DNA of 64,000 nucleotides from Phragmitibacter flavus (GCF_005780165.1 NZ_VAUV01000012.1:62001-126000), one strand, 5' to 3'. Shown: positions 16,412 through 25,860, counted from the first letter of the stretch. Made by a program: numbers and translations. The notes: a model not told the origin generated them from the letters alone.

Positions 16412-17242
16412 TTAGACGGGGACGGCGGTGGTGGCTTCGTCTTCTTCGCCAATCCAGTTGGGGCGGGCGGCAAAAAACTCTTCTTCACCGACATGGCAAT
16501 CTTTGAGGTCCTCGTAGGGCATTTTGCGGAACAAGGAGAAGGTGATGTCCTGAAGTTGATGCATGGAGCCTTGAAGCTTGTTGCGCAGGACGTAGAACAT
16601 CATGAAGGCAGGAATGGCGACGGCGAGACCGGCGGCGGTGGCCATGAGCACCTCGCCGATGTGGCCTGCGAGGGCGCCGGGATTGGTGATGCCAGCAGTG
16701 CCCATTTCGGAGAATGCTCCCATCATCCCGCCGACGGTTCCGACAAGACCGACCATCGGGGCGCAGACGCCGATAACGGAGAGGTAGTTGATGCGCGTGG
16801 TCATGGAGGCGTTGAGTTTGTTGATTTCATCAAACATGGCGTTCTCGGTGGCCTCTTGGCCGTCGCCGATGAAGCTGAGTCCGACCCGGACGTTATTGCA
16901 GAAGGGGGAGGGGTTGATTTTGCAGTGCTGGTAGGCTCCGACGTAGTCCCCGAGGCGGAAGAAGTCCTTGGCTCCGTCGACGTGGGCCGGGGGGCTGAGT
17001 TTGTTCGTGGCGGTGCGCATCCAGAGGTCGGTGGACAGCCAGACGATCACCATGGAGAAGACGGTGAGGGGATACATGACCCAGCCACCTTCTTTGAATT
17101 TGTCGAGCAGCGACTTGTGTTCGACGGTGCGGGTGACTTCGGCTCCCTCGGCGGGCGGGGCTTCTTCCTGGGCGTATAGGGTGGCCGCAGAAACGGTGAA
17201 GACGAGGGCGCAGGCGAGGAGGATGTTGCGGAGGTGACGCAT
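16412..17242 (-). CDS. ExbB/TolQ/MotA-family proton channel protein
   Basis: With the start at MRHLRNILLACALVF the protein has 276 residues. An N-terminal signal-like stretch ends near LYAQ, as is common for ExbB in this phylum but absent in E. coli ExbB. Helix 1 is WVMYPLTVFSMVIVWLS; helices 2 and 3 carry the conserved core LVGTVGGMMGAFSEMG and LMATAAGLAVAIPAFM with the family Thr residues. It forms the inner-membrane pentamer around ExbD and uses the proton gradient. An upstream start (17278) would add MQLLTQNTHSPI and seems less likely. Confidence 0.93.
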   Translation of the reverse strand: MRHLRNILLACALVFTVSAATLYAQEEAPPAEGAEVTRTVEHKSLLDKFKEGGWVMYPLTVFSMVIVWLSTDLWMRTATNKLSPPAHVDGAKDFFRLGDYVGAYQHCKINPSPFCNNVRVGLSFIGDGQEATENAMFDEINKLNASMTTRINYLSVIGVCAPMVGLVGTVGGMMGAFSEMGTAGITNPGALAGHIGEVLMATAAGLAVAIPAFMMFYVLRNKLQGSMHQLQDITFSLFRKMPYEDLKDCHVGEEEFFAARPNWIGEEDEATTAVPV

Positions 17243-17327
17243 GATTGGGGAGTGTGTGTTTTGAGTGAGGAGTTGCATGTGGTCGGTTGTTGGATTGGTT
17301 GAAATAAAGAGAAGGGAGGTGGACTGC

Positions 17328-18284
17328 TTAGTTGGAGGTGGTCGTGGGAGTGGGAGTGGGGGTGGAGGTCTTGGCAGGAGTGACGGAATCAGGCTTGTTT
17401 TGCAGACCGCCGATGGGGAGCATTTCTTGTTTGGCGATATTGCCTGCCTCGGAGTCGGGATAGCTTTCAACGATGCGTTGGTAGAAACCGCGGGCATCTT
17501 CAAAGCGTTCCATTTTGGCGAGGCAGCGGGCGGCGAAAAGTTCGGCTTGGGGGACCAACGCAGACTGGCTGCCATAGAAGACGGGGACGTTAAGCGCGGC
17601 CATGAGAGCATCTTCGAACGCTTCTTTGCGAAGGTGGATGTCGGCAATGGTCATCCAGATGCGTCCAGAGATGGCGGAGTCGTCGGTGCTTGCGAGGATG
17701 GTTTTTGCCTGGGTGAGGAGCTCGTCGTGATTGGAGGAGGTGCGCCGCTGCATGTTGAGTTTGATGATGCGCAGTTTGAGGGTGTCCTGTTCGCCCCATT
17801 TCATTTTTTCGACCTCTGGAAGGGCACGCAGCAGGGCATCAAAATCACCGGCCTGATCGAGGGCTTCCACGTGGGCCAGCGAAATCTGCTGGTAGGGGTT
17901 GCCTTTGACGTCTTTGAACGGCGTGAAGTATTCTTTGGCTTTTTGGAGGGTCTCTGAGGCTTCCTTGAGCTTGCCTTCGCTCAACTGATTTTGGGCTTGG
18001 AGGAGTTCGGGCACATCCGGCCAGTCGAGGCTCTCGATGTCGCTGGTGTTGATGTTGACGAGCGCCTTCTGGCCGTTGCCGAGGGTGACGGTGCGGGCAA
18101 TTTGATTGTCCTTGATCTCAAAATTGCCTTTTTCGATCCGCACCCCGTCCTTGAGAATGATGGCCTGGGCGTGGGCTTCGGAAATGCTGATGACGTTCAG
18201 AGCAAGAAGCAAAAAAATGGGCAGCCAGGAAACGTAGAGGCCGTTTCGCAGGGGGGTTGAGATCGGGAAGCGTGGGGCTGACAT
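17328..18284 (-). CDS. Secreted TPR-like helical-repeat protein of the ExbBD operon
   Basis: Starting at MSAPRFPISTPLRNG the protein has 318 residues; the frame extends far upstream but overlaps the next gene. A signal peptide (LYVSWLPIFLLLALNVISIS) leads to a small beta segment (ILKDGVRIEKGNFEIKDNQI) and then helical pairs resembling TPRs (ALVPQAELFAARCLAKMERF, FYQRIVESYPDSEAGNIAKQ). The C-terminal tail is a run of Thr/Pro. I do not recognise a named family. It sits between the large TPR gene and exbB, so it may scaffold the complex in the periplasm. Confidence 0.8.
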   Translation of the reverse strand: MSAPRFPISTPLRNGLYVSWLPIFLLLALNVISISEAHAQAIILKDGVRIEKGNFEIKDNQIARTVTLGNGQKALVNINTSDIESLDWPDVPELLQAQNQLSEGKLKEASETLQKAKEYFTPFKDVKGNPYQQISLAHVEALDQAGDFDALLRALPEVEKMKWGEQDTLKLRIIKLNMQRRTSSNHDELLTQAKTILASTDDSAISGRIWMTIADIHLRKEAFEDALMAALNVPVFYGSQSALVPQAELFAARCLAKMERFEDARGFYQRIVESYPDSEAGNIAKQEMLPIGGLQNKPDSVTPAKTSTPTPTPTTTSN

Positions 18285-18336
18285 GGCGGAAGAGAAGAGA
18301 AAATGGTCGATGGAGAATTCGGATGGGGCGGGCGGA

Positions 18337-21246
18337 TTAACTGCCGAGGGTGGGGAGCAATTGCTGAGCTTCGTTGAATTCGGGTTGATCCTGAATGTCG
18401 GTGCGGGCGAGCATCTCTCGGAGAAGTTTGACGGCGTCTTCCCTGCGGTTGAGTTTGACGCAGGCTTTCGCGGCATGGAGATAGGACTTGGCAAACCAGT
18501 CCTTGTAGCGGCGCTGGGTGAGGAAGCAACGTTGATACCAGCCGAGGGCTTCCTCGTGTTTGGCCTGGGCGTCGGCAATCTGGCCGAGCATGAAGAGAGA
18601 AATCGCCGTGGCTTCGCCGCGCCATTCCCTGTTGTTGCGGATGGTGTCGTAGAGTTCGGTCGCTTCATCGAACTTGGCGAGGGCCATGAGGGTTTTGGCC
18701 TTGCCGAGGTAGGCGTCAAGGATGCCGGAGGTGGCAACGTATTTCTCAATGGCCTCATTGTAGAGCTCGAGTGCTTTGTCGTAATCCTTTTGTTCGTAGG
18801 CGATGGCGGCGAGGCCGATGGGGGCTTTGTCGCCGAATTCGCTGTCGGGGTATTTGGTGCGAAGGATGTTGAAGTATTCGGTGGCTTTTGTGAAGTCACC
18901 GCGTTTGAGGAGCATTTCGCCCAGCGTGGAAAGGAGCAGGGGGCTGAGTTCCTCGGCTTTGGCGGCGTCGGGGATGATGCTGACGATGTTGTCGTATTTG
19001 GGAATGTCGCGCAGGCTTCGGGCGATGAGAGCGCGGGCGAAGAGGACGCGGGCGGCAGCGGTGCCGTTGACAAGGGAGGCATCACCTTCCGGGAGGAGGA
19101 TGTCGCGGAATTTTTTCTCGTAGGTTTCAATGTCGGCGGTGGCGGCTTCGGCGCTGATGTTGCGGGAGCGTTTTTTGGGCAGGATCATGGAGATCAACTG
19201 CTGGAGAAGCATTTCCACCTGTTCATTGGCGGGGTTGCCGAGGAACGGGAAGGCTTCTTTGGCAACAAGCTTGCGGGCCTCGTCGCTTTTGGCTTCGGCT
19301 TCAGTGGTTTTGCCTTCTTTGAGGAGCTGGCTGGCCTCGCGTTCCTTGGCGCGGCTGATCCAGTGAATGGCCTTAAGAGCCTCGGGAGTGCCCTGTTTGG
19401 AGTTGTATTGGGTGCTCCACATATCGGAGATCTCATTCCACATGCCGCGGTCGACCATCATGTTGTTGGCGGCTTCGAGGGCGAAGCTGAGGACGTCGTT
19501 GGTTTTGGCCTTTTCAACGGCGCTGCGGTAGGCGTTGAGGGCGAGCAGGGTGTAGTCGGTGGCGTCTTCCTCTCTGGGCGGGGGCATCTGGCTGTAGATG
19601 TCGCCGAGTAGGTAGAAGACCTGGCCGATGTTGGGGTCGTTCGGAGATTCTTTGACGAGGGCTTCGAGTTCTTTGCGGGCACCTTCTTTGTCGCCGCCCT
19701 GGAAGTCGATGAAGGCGAGGCGGTATCTTGCGTCGACAACGAACTGGCCCCGGGCGTTTTGGGCGATGTAATCGCGAAGGGCGCGGCGGGTGCCGACGGA
19801 GTCGTTTTGGAAGAAGTAGGTGAGGGCGATGCGGTATTGGGCTTCGTCTTTGTAGGCGCTTTCTTTGTTGACCTCGAGCAGGGATTGGAACGCGGCGCGG
19901 GAATCGTCGAACTGTTGGGATTCAAACAGAACAATGCCGAGAAGGTAGTTGAGACGTTCCTTGTCGGCACCGGGGCTGGCGATGGCTTTTTGGAAAGCGC
20001 GGACGGCGGCGTTGATGTTGCCGCTTTCGTAGGCGAGTCCGCCGAACATTTCAGTGACCTGAGGGGCATTGGGGCCTTCAGGGAAGAGGTTCATGTATTG
20101 CTCGCACAAAGTGTAAGCGCGGGCGGAGCGCTTGAGGGCGGCGTTGCAGACGATCATGCCGAACAGGCAGCGGTGGCGGTCGGGGAATTCGGTGAATTCG
20201 TCGAAGATTTTGGTGAAGGCGAGCAGCGATTCGTAATAGCGGCCCATTTCGTAAAAACTCTGGCCGAGCTTGTAGTAAATGGCGGCATCGTAGTCGGTGG
20301 CCTTGGTGATTTCGTCGAGGATGGTTTTGTTGGCGGTGAGCAGCGATTGGGCCTCGTCCTTGCTGAGGGTGCGGCCCATGAAGTAGACGCGGCGACCGGC
20401 GTCGATTTGTTTGATCCAGCCTTCGATGGCTTCCACACGGCCTTTTTGAATGCGCAGAATTTCGCTGTGGCGGCGCACGCTTTGATAAGCGAGGAGGGCT
20501 TCGCGGTAGCGTTTTTGCTCAAGCATGGCGTCGCCAACTTTGACGCCGAGGTTGTTGAGCTGGACGATGCTTTCATCAGCGCTGGCTCCGCTGCGGAGTT
20601 TTTCGATCATGGCGGAAGCCTGATCAGAGTCGCCTTTGCCGATGTAGATTTCGGCAGCCATGAGGATGCCCTGTTGCTGTTCCTGGCTGGGTGGTCCGGC
20701 GAGGTCCTTGAGGATGGTTTCAAGAATTTCAAGCGCCTGATCGGGCTTGTTGTTGCTCTTGAAATAGAAGGCGATTTCAAGCCCGGCCTGATCCCGCAGG
20801 GTGGGGATGGTGGCGACTTCTTTGAGAACTTTGACGCCCTCGTCTTCCTTCTTCAATTTGAGGTAGGCCCGGCCAAGGCTCATCTTGGCTTCGTGAAGGA
20901 CTTCGCTGTTGGGGTAGGTGGTGACGAACTTTTGGAGGAATTCGATGGCCTTGTCGTAGGCTTCGAGATTGTAGTGGCAGGCACCTTCAAGGAACATGAC
21001 ACGCTCGAAGTCGCGGTCGCTGGTCTTGGTGTGGATGGCGGCAATTTTTTGCAGGGCGACATCGAATGTCCCACGGTTGAAGGCGGTGGTGGCTTCGCCG
21101 TAGAGCTGCTCGACTTCCTGCTCAAGGTTCAGGGCGGCGGGGGCTGCTGGGGCTGCTGCCGGTGCGGGAGCAGGGGCAGGGGCCTGGGCAAGAAGCGATG
21201 CCAGGGGACAGATCAGAGCTAGGGTGATGGAAGGAAGCGTTCTCAT
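18337..21246 (-). CDS. Large secreted TPR-repeat protein
   Basis: With the start at MRTLPSITLALICPL the protein has 969 residues. A signal peptide is followed by an Ala-Pro repeat (QAPAPAPAPAAAPAAP) and then TPR-like units through the whole length: ACHYNLEAYDKAIEFLQKFV, SLGRAYLKLKKEDEGVKVL, KLGQSFYEMGRYYESLLAF, YRIALTYFFQNDSVGTRRAL and others. Such long TPR proteins are periplasmic or outer-membrane scaffolds, comparable in layout to those in BamD/TolB-type systems. It is the first gene of the operon whose later members are ExbB, two ExbD and the TonB-toroid protein. No enzymatic motif was seen. Confidence 0.9.
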   Translation of the reverse strand: MRTLPSITLALICPLASLLAQAPAPAPAPAAAPAAPAALNLEQEVEQLYGEATTAFNRGTFDVALQKIAAIHTKTSDRDFERVMFLEGACHYNLEAYDKAIEFLQKFVTTYPNSEVLHEAKMSLGRAYLKLKKEDEGVKVLKEVATIPTLRDQAGLEIAFYFKSNNKPDQALEILETILKDLAGPPSQEQQQGILMAAEIYIGKGDSDQASAMIEKLRSGASADESIVQLNNLGVKVGDAMLEQKRYREALLAYQSVRRHSEILRIQKGRVEAIEGWIKQIDAGRRVYFMGRTLSKDEAQSLLTANKTILDEITKATDYDAAIYYKLGQSFYEMGRYYESLLAFTKIFDEFTEFPDRHRCLFGMIVCNAALKRSARAYTLCEQYMNLFPEGPNAPQVTEMFGGLAYESGNINAAVRAFQKAIASPGADKERLNYLLGIVLFESQQFDDSRAAFQSLLEVNKESAYKDEAQYRIALTYFFQNDSVGTRRALRDYIAQNARGQFVVDARYRLAFIDFQGGDKEGARKELEALVKESPNDPNIGQVFYLLGDIYSQMPPPREEDATDYTLLALNAYRSAVEKAKTNDVLSFALEAANNMMVDRGMWNEISDMWSTQYNSKQGTPEALKAIHWISRAKEREASQLLKEGKTTEAEAKSDEARKLVAKEAFPFLGNPANEQVEMLLQQLISMILPKKRSRNISAEAATADIETYEKKFRDILLPEGDASLVNGTAAARVLFARALIARSLRDIPKYDNIVSIIPDAAKAEELSPLLLSTLGEMLLKRGDFTKATEYFNILRTKYPDSEFGDKAPIGLAAIAYEQKDYDKALELYNEAIEKYVATSGILDAYLGKAKTLMALAKFDEATELYDTIRNNREWRGEATAISLFMLGQIADAQAKHEEALGWYQRCFLTQRRYKDWFAKSYLHAAKACVKLNRREDAVKLLREMLARTDIQDQPEFNEAQQLLPTLGS

Positions 21247-21457
21247 GGTCGGCCGAAGCGGCGTGACTGGATGAAGGGTGGTGGGAATATCAAGCGTTCG
21301 AGAAATCGATTTATTAGGTCGAACACCATTTTTATGACAACCGAGTGGGCAGAAGCGAGCAAAAAATTTTGTCTGAATGTTCGATAGAGCCGTCAGGACG
21401 AACGGTTTGGGCGTGGCGGGCTTGACTTTCTGCGGCGCGACTCTCAATTGGCGGGCC

Positions 21458-21751
21458 ATGGCACAGCAATCGATCGACATCCAACACGCCGCCAAACTGG
21501 CGCGTTTGCAGCTTTCCTCGTCTGAAGTTGCTGAGTATCAAGGGCAGTTGGGCAAGGTCATCGATTACATGGCAACATTGGAGGCCTATGATTTGGGTGA
21601 AGTGGAGCCGATGGCCCATGCGATGCCGGTTTTTGATGTGTGGCGTGAGGACGTGGCGCGGTCGGGATTCACTGCTGAGGAGGCCTTATTAAATGCGCCG
21701 CGGAAAGCAGCGGGACAGTTTTTGGTGAACCGTTCGGTGGAGGATGCGTGA
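21458..21751 (+). CDS. gatC: Aspartyl/glutamyl-tRNA amidotransferase subunit C
   Basis: A 97-residue protein starting MAQQSIDIQHAAKLARLQLS, the family N-terminus with its first helix, then YQGQLGKVIDYMATLEAYDL and VEPMAHAMPVFDVWREDVA, all typical of GatC. It stabilises GatA and belts the GatCAB complex, which amidates misacylated Glu-tRNA(Gln) or Asp-tRNA(Asn). gatA follows after about 50 bp. gatB is not in the window. Confidence 0.93.
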   Translation: MAQQSIDIQHAAKLARLQLSSSEVAEYQGQLGKVIDYMATLEAYDLGEVEPMAHAMPVFDVWREDVARSGFTAEEALLNAPRKAAGQFLVNRSVEDA

Positions 21752-21803
21752 TTTATTGAAGGTTGTTTTCGGACTTTTTGTTTAACCCTGTTTTTTGTTT
21801 CTT

Positions 21804-23255
21804 GTGTCTATTGTTGATCAATCTGTAGCCGGTTTGCGTCGTTTGTTGGTGAGCCGGGAAATTTCTCCTGGCGAAGTGGTTCGTGAGCTGGCGGCTGAAG
21901 TGCGTTCGAGAGGTGAAGAGGTGGGGGCCTACCTGGCTTTTGATGAAGAAGCCGCGGTGAAGCTGGCGGAGAAGGCGGATTTGAGTTTGCCGCTTGGCGG
22001 TGTGCCGGTGGCGGTAAAGGACAACATCAATGTGAAAGGTGATCCGTGTTCTTGTGGATCGAAGATGCTGGCCGGGGGCTATGTGGCTCCGTATGACGCA
22101 GGATGCATGGAGCAGTTGCGGGCGGCCGGGGTGATCCCGCTGGGTCGCACCAACATGGATGAGTTTGCGATGGGTTCATCGACGGAGAACTCGGCTTTGG
22201 GGGTGACGCGCAATCCGTGGGATCTGAGCCGGGTTCCGGGTGGATCAAGTGGCGGATCGGCGGCAGCGGTTGGCGCGCATCTGGCGATTGCGGCGTTGGG
22301 TTCGGATACGGGAGGATCGATTCGTCAACCGGCGGCGTTTTGTGGATGCGTGGGGCTCAAGCCAACTTATGGACGGGTTTCGCGTTATGGTTTGGTGGCA
22401 TTTGCGTCATCGTTGGATCAGATCGGACCCATGACCAAAACGGTGGAGGATTCGGCGCTGTTGTTGAATCACTTGTGCGGCAAGGATGGGCGCGACAGCA
22501 CGTCTTTGGACGAGCCGGTGCCAGATTTTACGGCGGTGCTGGGGAAGAGTTTGAAGGGGTTGCGCGCAGGTTTGCCGAAAGAATACTTTATTGATGGGAT
22601 CGATCCGGCAGTGAGGGCTTCGGTGGATGCAGCGGTGAAAGTGCTGGAGGAGCTTGGGGTGGAGATTGAGGAGATTTCCCTGCCTCATACCGAGCTGGCG
22701 ATTGCGACTTATTACATCGTCGCACCGGCGGAGGCTTCGACCAATCTTTCGCGTTTTGACGGGGTGCGGTATGGGTATCGGGCCGAAGGTTCGGGAGATT
22801 TGCTGGAGCACTACATGGCATCGCGTGCCGAGGGATTTGGTCCTGAGGTGAAGCGGCGGATTTTGCTTGGCACCTATGTGCTGAGCTCGGGTTATTACGA
22901 TGCCTATTATGTGAAAGCGCAACGTGCGCGGGCACTGATTCGCGAAGATTTCACCCAGGCGTTCAAGAAGGTGGATTTTATCGTTTCACCGACAACGCCG
23001 GAGTTGCCCTTCAAGCTTGGGGCGTTGAAGGATGATCCGTTGTCGATGTATCTGGCAGATTTGTTTACCATTCCTCCCAACCTCGCCGGATTGCCGGCGT
23101 TGAGCCTGCCGTGTGGATTGGTGGAAGAGGGCGGTGCACGCCTGTCCGTGGGCTTGCAGTTGATTGGGCGGGCTCTGGATGAGTCGACGCTGATTCAGGT
23201 GGCGCATGCCTATGAGCAGTCGACGCCGTGGCATTTGGAGAAGCCGACGAGATGA
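21804..23255 (+). CDS. gatA: Glutamyl/aspartyl-tRNA amidotransferase subunit A
   Basis: Started at GTG (MSIVDQSVAGLRRLL), giving 483 residues; a TTG at 21795 is the alternative, and no good ribosome binding site decides. The amidase-signature catalytic set is intact: Lys72 in VAVKDNINVKG, Ser148 in PGGSSGGS and nucleophile Ser172 in GSDTGGSIRQPA. The subunit releases ammonia from glutamine for GatB. Because the genome also has glnS (44 kb), this complex may mainly make Asn-tRNA(Asn); that is inference. Confidence 0.95.
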   Translation: MSIVDQSVAGLRRLLVSREISPGEVVRELAAEVRSRGEEVGAYLAFDEEAAVKLAEKADLSLPLGGVPVAVKDNINVKGDPCSCGSKMLAGGYVAPYDAGCMEQLRAAGVIPLGRTNMDEFAMGSSTENSALGVTRNPWDLSRVPGGSSGGSAAAVGAHLAIAALGSDTGGSIRQPAAFCGCVGLKPTYGRVSRYGLVAFASSLDQIGPMTKTVEDSALLLNHLCGKDGRDSTSLDEPVPDFTAVLGKSLKGLRAGLPKEYFIDGIDPAVRASVDAAVKVLEELGVEIEEISLPHTELAIATYYIVAPAEASTNLSRFDGVRYGYRAEGSGDLLEHYMASRAEGFGPEVKRRILLGTYVLSSGYYDAYYVKAQRARALIREDFTQAFKKVDFIVSPTTPELPFKLGALKDDPLSMYLADLFTIPPNLAGLPALSLPCGLVEEGGARLSVGLQLIGRALDESTLIQVAHAYEQSTPWHLEKPTR

Positions 23256-23550
23256 ATTAGGATGTCGGATTGATCAGCCAAAGTCAGGGCAAGAGGGATG
23301 TAGAGGCAAGGTGTCAGGTTGTAGGGTATGATGTGGGCTTCCAGAAGGGATTTGGATGGGGACGATCGCGATTGGATTGGTCGGAGCCTGAGTTGGAATG
23401 CGCATTCATGGGGTCGAATTGATCGCGAAGATGGAAAAACTCAGTTGATGCGGGGCCAAGCGGTCTGCTACAGTGATCCTTACCAAGCGACTGGACTGTG
23501 TTTGAGCAGTGGGTTGCGGAAAAATAGCTGATTGGAACTCCGCGAACGAT

Positions 23551-23940
23551 ATGGAGAAAGTAACAGGGATAGGGGGATTTTTCTTCCGCAGCAAAAGTTC
23601 AGATATTCTGGATGATTGGTATGAGCAGCACTTGGGTATCAGGAAGGTGGGTAGGGAATATGAAGATGGTTCATGGTGGCAGGATGCGGGGCCGACGGTG
23701 TTTGCGTCTGAGCCACAAAATGCGCAGGGCATGGGTGGACCAGAGTATTCTTGGAGGATCAATTTCAGGGTCCGTAATCTCGATGCGATGGTGGCACAGT
23801 TGAGAGCGGCAGGAATTGCGGTAGAGGTGGAAACGACGATTTATCCGAACGGACGTTTTGCCCATCTATGTGATCCCGATGGCAATCACATCGAATTGTG
23901 GGAGCCGGGAGGCACTGATTTGGTGAGGCCAGCCATGTAA
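23551..23940 (+). CDS. VOC/glyoxalase-family protein
   Basis: The 129 residues from MEKVTGIGGF hold one vicinal-oxygen-chelate unit. FFFRSKSSDILDDWYEQHLG opens like glyoxalase/bleomycin-resistance proteins, and CDPDGNHIELWEP near the C-terminus is the standard end with the metal-binding Glu. The substrate cannot be inferred; many such single-unit proteins are uncharacterised dioxygenase- or lyase-like enzymes. It follows gatA after a stretch of nearly 300 bp without a supported gene. Confidence 0.88.
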   Translation: MEKVTGIGGFFFRSKSSDILDDWYEQHLGIRKVGREYEDGSWWQDAGPTVFASEPQNAQGMGGPEYSWRINFRVRNLDAMVAQLRAAGIAVEVETTIYPNGRFAHLCDPDGNHIELWEPGGTDLVRPAM

Positions 23941-23973
23941 GAAATCATTCACCCGTTAGAACCTAAAAGTGGT

Positions 23974-24354
23974 ATGAAAAAACGATATTTAGCCCTGCTT
24001 ATTCCATTGCTGATTCCTTCGGGTGGCTCGTCGCAAGACATTGTTGACGAGGCGTTGAAGGTAACCCCGCCGGGATTTACGGATCTGGTGCCACGGCGAA
24101 CGAGAGGTGAGCCCAAGATAATTGATAAGGAGGTGGACTCAAAAGCCGTTTTGAAGTTTCACCCGACGCTTTGGAATTCCAATTCCAACTCGAATCCGAA
24201 TCCCGGCGATATTTTGTTTTATCCGAATCCCGGCGATATTTTGTTTTTCAATGATGCAAGCATGGAAGAGCTGAAGATTGAATTGAAGGTGCTGAGGAGG
24301 GAGAACGAGGAACTGAAGCGCAAGCTTGAAGAAATTCAGAGGATCGCGAAATGA
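23974..24354 (+). CDS. Small secreted hypothetical protein with a duplicated 9-residue unit
   Basis: The 126-residue product has a signal peptide (LALLIPLLIPSGGSSQ) and an Asn/Ser-rich patch. It contains two adjacent copies of PNPGDILF at a 9-residue spacing, encoded by an exact 26-bp DNA repeat at 24195-24220 and 24222-24247. The C-terminus is a short coiled coil (MEELKIELKVLRRENEELKR). No family was recognised. The DNA identity of the repeat points to recent slippage. Confidence 0.65.
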   Translation: MKKRYLALLIPLLIPSGGSSQDIVDEALKVTPPGFTDLVPRRTRGEPKIIDKEVDSKAVLKFHPTLWNSNSNSNPNPGDILFYPNPGDILFFNDASMEELKIELKVLRRENEELKRKLEEIQRIAK

Positions 24355-24382
24355 GGGACGGAGTTTAGGTTAGGGGGGTGCC

Positions 24383-24808
24383 ATGTCATCTTTGTCACGA
24401 AAATCACGCTTTATCAGCGTCGAGGTTACGCTGAAAACGAATCACGGGTGTGATGCCTTCGTGGCATGGTTTGAAGCGCAAGGGCATTTTGTCCATCGAT
24501 TGGCCAGTAAGACGCACCGGTGGCATGTCTACTTTGATCCAACTCCATGCAGTGATGCCAACCTTACGATACTAAGGCTCTGTGAGACGATTAGCCACGC
24601 TCCGCCTCACGTGATGAAAGAGTGGGCTGAGGCTGAAGTGCGTGAATTTTTCGCAGGTTACGAGGTGGGTGATGCTCGACCATTCTATGTGGAGCACTTT
24701 GCTTTGGAAGCGTTGACTGCGGTCGCTGATCTGAAGGCGGGGATTGGAATTGCCTTTTATCCCGCTGAATTAACGGACGAACGCGGCATCAGTGCCAGAA
24801 TTTTGTAG
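24383..24808 (+). CDS. Hypothetical protein
   Basis: A 141-residue soluble protein without signal peptide or membrane helix. It begins MSSLSRKSRFISVEVTLKTN and has mixed composition with several His and Trp (HRWHVYFDP, MKEWAEAEVREFF). It keeps a codon pattern like its neighbours and starts 28 bp after the preceding gene. I recognise no motif and give no function. Confidence 0.6.
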   Translation: MSSLSRKSRFISVEVTLKTNHGCDAFVAWFEAQGHFVHRLASKTHRWHVYFDPTPCSDANLTILRLCETISHAPPHVMKEWAEAEVREFFAGYEVGDARPFYVEHFALEALTAVADLKAGIGIAFYPAELTDERGISARIL

Positions 24809-24966
24809 GCTTACCTGTCCTGTGATACGAGGGATGTGGTCGATGGCAGCACATGAATCGTGTGGAGCCGCAGGCTCTAGGTAAATCGTGGAACATGAGC
24901 TGATATTGGTTGGCTGGACCGCTTTCTGTTGACGGGGAGCAGGGCGTTTGCATGCTGGACGGCTGC

Positions 24967-25860
24967 ATGTCTGTTTCTATTTCCCATTGGTTGATTGCGT
25001 CACGTCCCAAGACTTTGGGGGCGGCGGTGGCACCGGTGATGGCGGGGTCGGTGCTGGGATGGAAGTTGGGCGGGGAGTTTTGTGAATGGTTGCTGTTGGC
25101 GACGTTGGGCAGTTGCATGTGCCTGCAGGTGGCGACGAATTTTTTTAATGATGCGGTGGATGGGCTTAAGGGGAGCGATACGGACGAGAGGTTGGGGCCG
25201 AAACGGATCACGGCGTCGGGGTTGGTGCCGGCACGGACGGTGCTTTGGGGAGCGGGGTTGATGCTGGGGTTGGCGGTATTGCTGGCGCTGCCGCTGGTGT
25301 GGTATCGGGGATGGCCGATTTTAGCGATTGGGATTCCGTCTTTATGGTTTTGTTACGGATATACGGGAGGACCGTGGCCGCTGGCGTATCGGGGTTTGGG
25401 GGAGCTGTTTGTGGTGCTGTTTTTCGGGCTGGTGGCGGTGACGGGATCAGCGTTTGTGCAGAGCGGGGAGTGGCATGTGGAGGCGGTGGTGCTGGGGTTG
25501 CAGATCGGGTTGCTTTCGACGGTGCTGATTGCGATCAACAATTTGCGGGATGTCGTCGAGGATGCGCAGTCGGGAAAAAGGACGCTGGCGGTGCGGTTGG
25601 GGAAGAGTTTTGCGAAGTGGGAGATTTGGGGGCTGCATGTGGTGGCGCTGCTGCTGGGGATTTACTGGTGGTGGGCGTTGGACTGGCGCTGGTTGATGAC
25701 GTTGCCGGCGATTCCGGTTTTGATATTGGGGGAGCGGATCAATCGTGGGGTGGCGGCAAATGAGCCGTCGGCAGTGTATAATCGGTTTTTGGCAATGGCG
25801 GGGGCGAGTCTGTTGTTGTTTTCGGCGGTTTGGTGCTGGGTGGCGATTTATAAGGTGTAA
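24967..25860 (+). CDS. menA: 1,4-dihydroxy-2-naphthoate polyprenyltransferase (UbiA family)
   Basis: From MSVSISHWLIASRPKTL the protein has 297 residues; a start 15 bp earlier (MLDGC) is possible. IASRPKTLGAAVAPVMAG, ATNFFNDAVDGLKGSDT with the NDxxD prenyl-diphosphate motif and ERLGPKRITASG are hallmark MenA segments; NNLRDVVEDAQSGKRTLAVR is the second Asp-rich motif. Several membrane helices follow. MenA joins a polyprenyl chain to DHNA in menaquinone synthesis at the inner membrane. An o-succinylbenzoate synthase-like gene follows directly, which supports menaquinone rather than another UbiA role. Confidence 0.93.
   Translation: MSVSISHWLIASRPKTLGAAVAPVMAGSVLGWKLGGEFCEWLLLATLGSCMCLQVATNFFNDAVDGLKGSDTDERLGPKRITASGLVPARTVLWGAGLMLGLAVLLALPLVWYRGWPILAIGIPSLWFCYGYTGGPWPLAYRGLGELFVVLFFGLVAVTGSAFVQSGEWHVEAVVLGLQIGLLSTVLIAINNLRDVVEDAQSGKRTLAVRLGKSFAKWEIWGLHVVALLLGIYWWWALDWRWLMTLPAIPVLILGERINRGVAANEPSAVYNRFLAMAGASLLLFSAVWCWVAIYKV

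Noticed and set aside
23328-23531. 67-codon frame between gatA and the VOC gene
   Set aside because: No start signal, Arg/Trp/Cys-rich random composition and no family; treated as intergenic.
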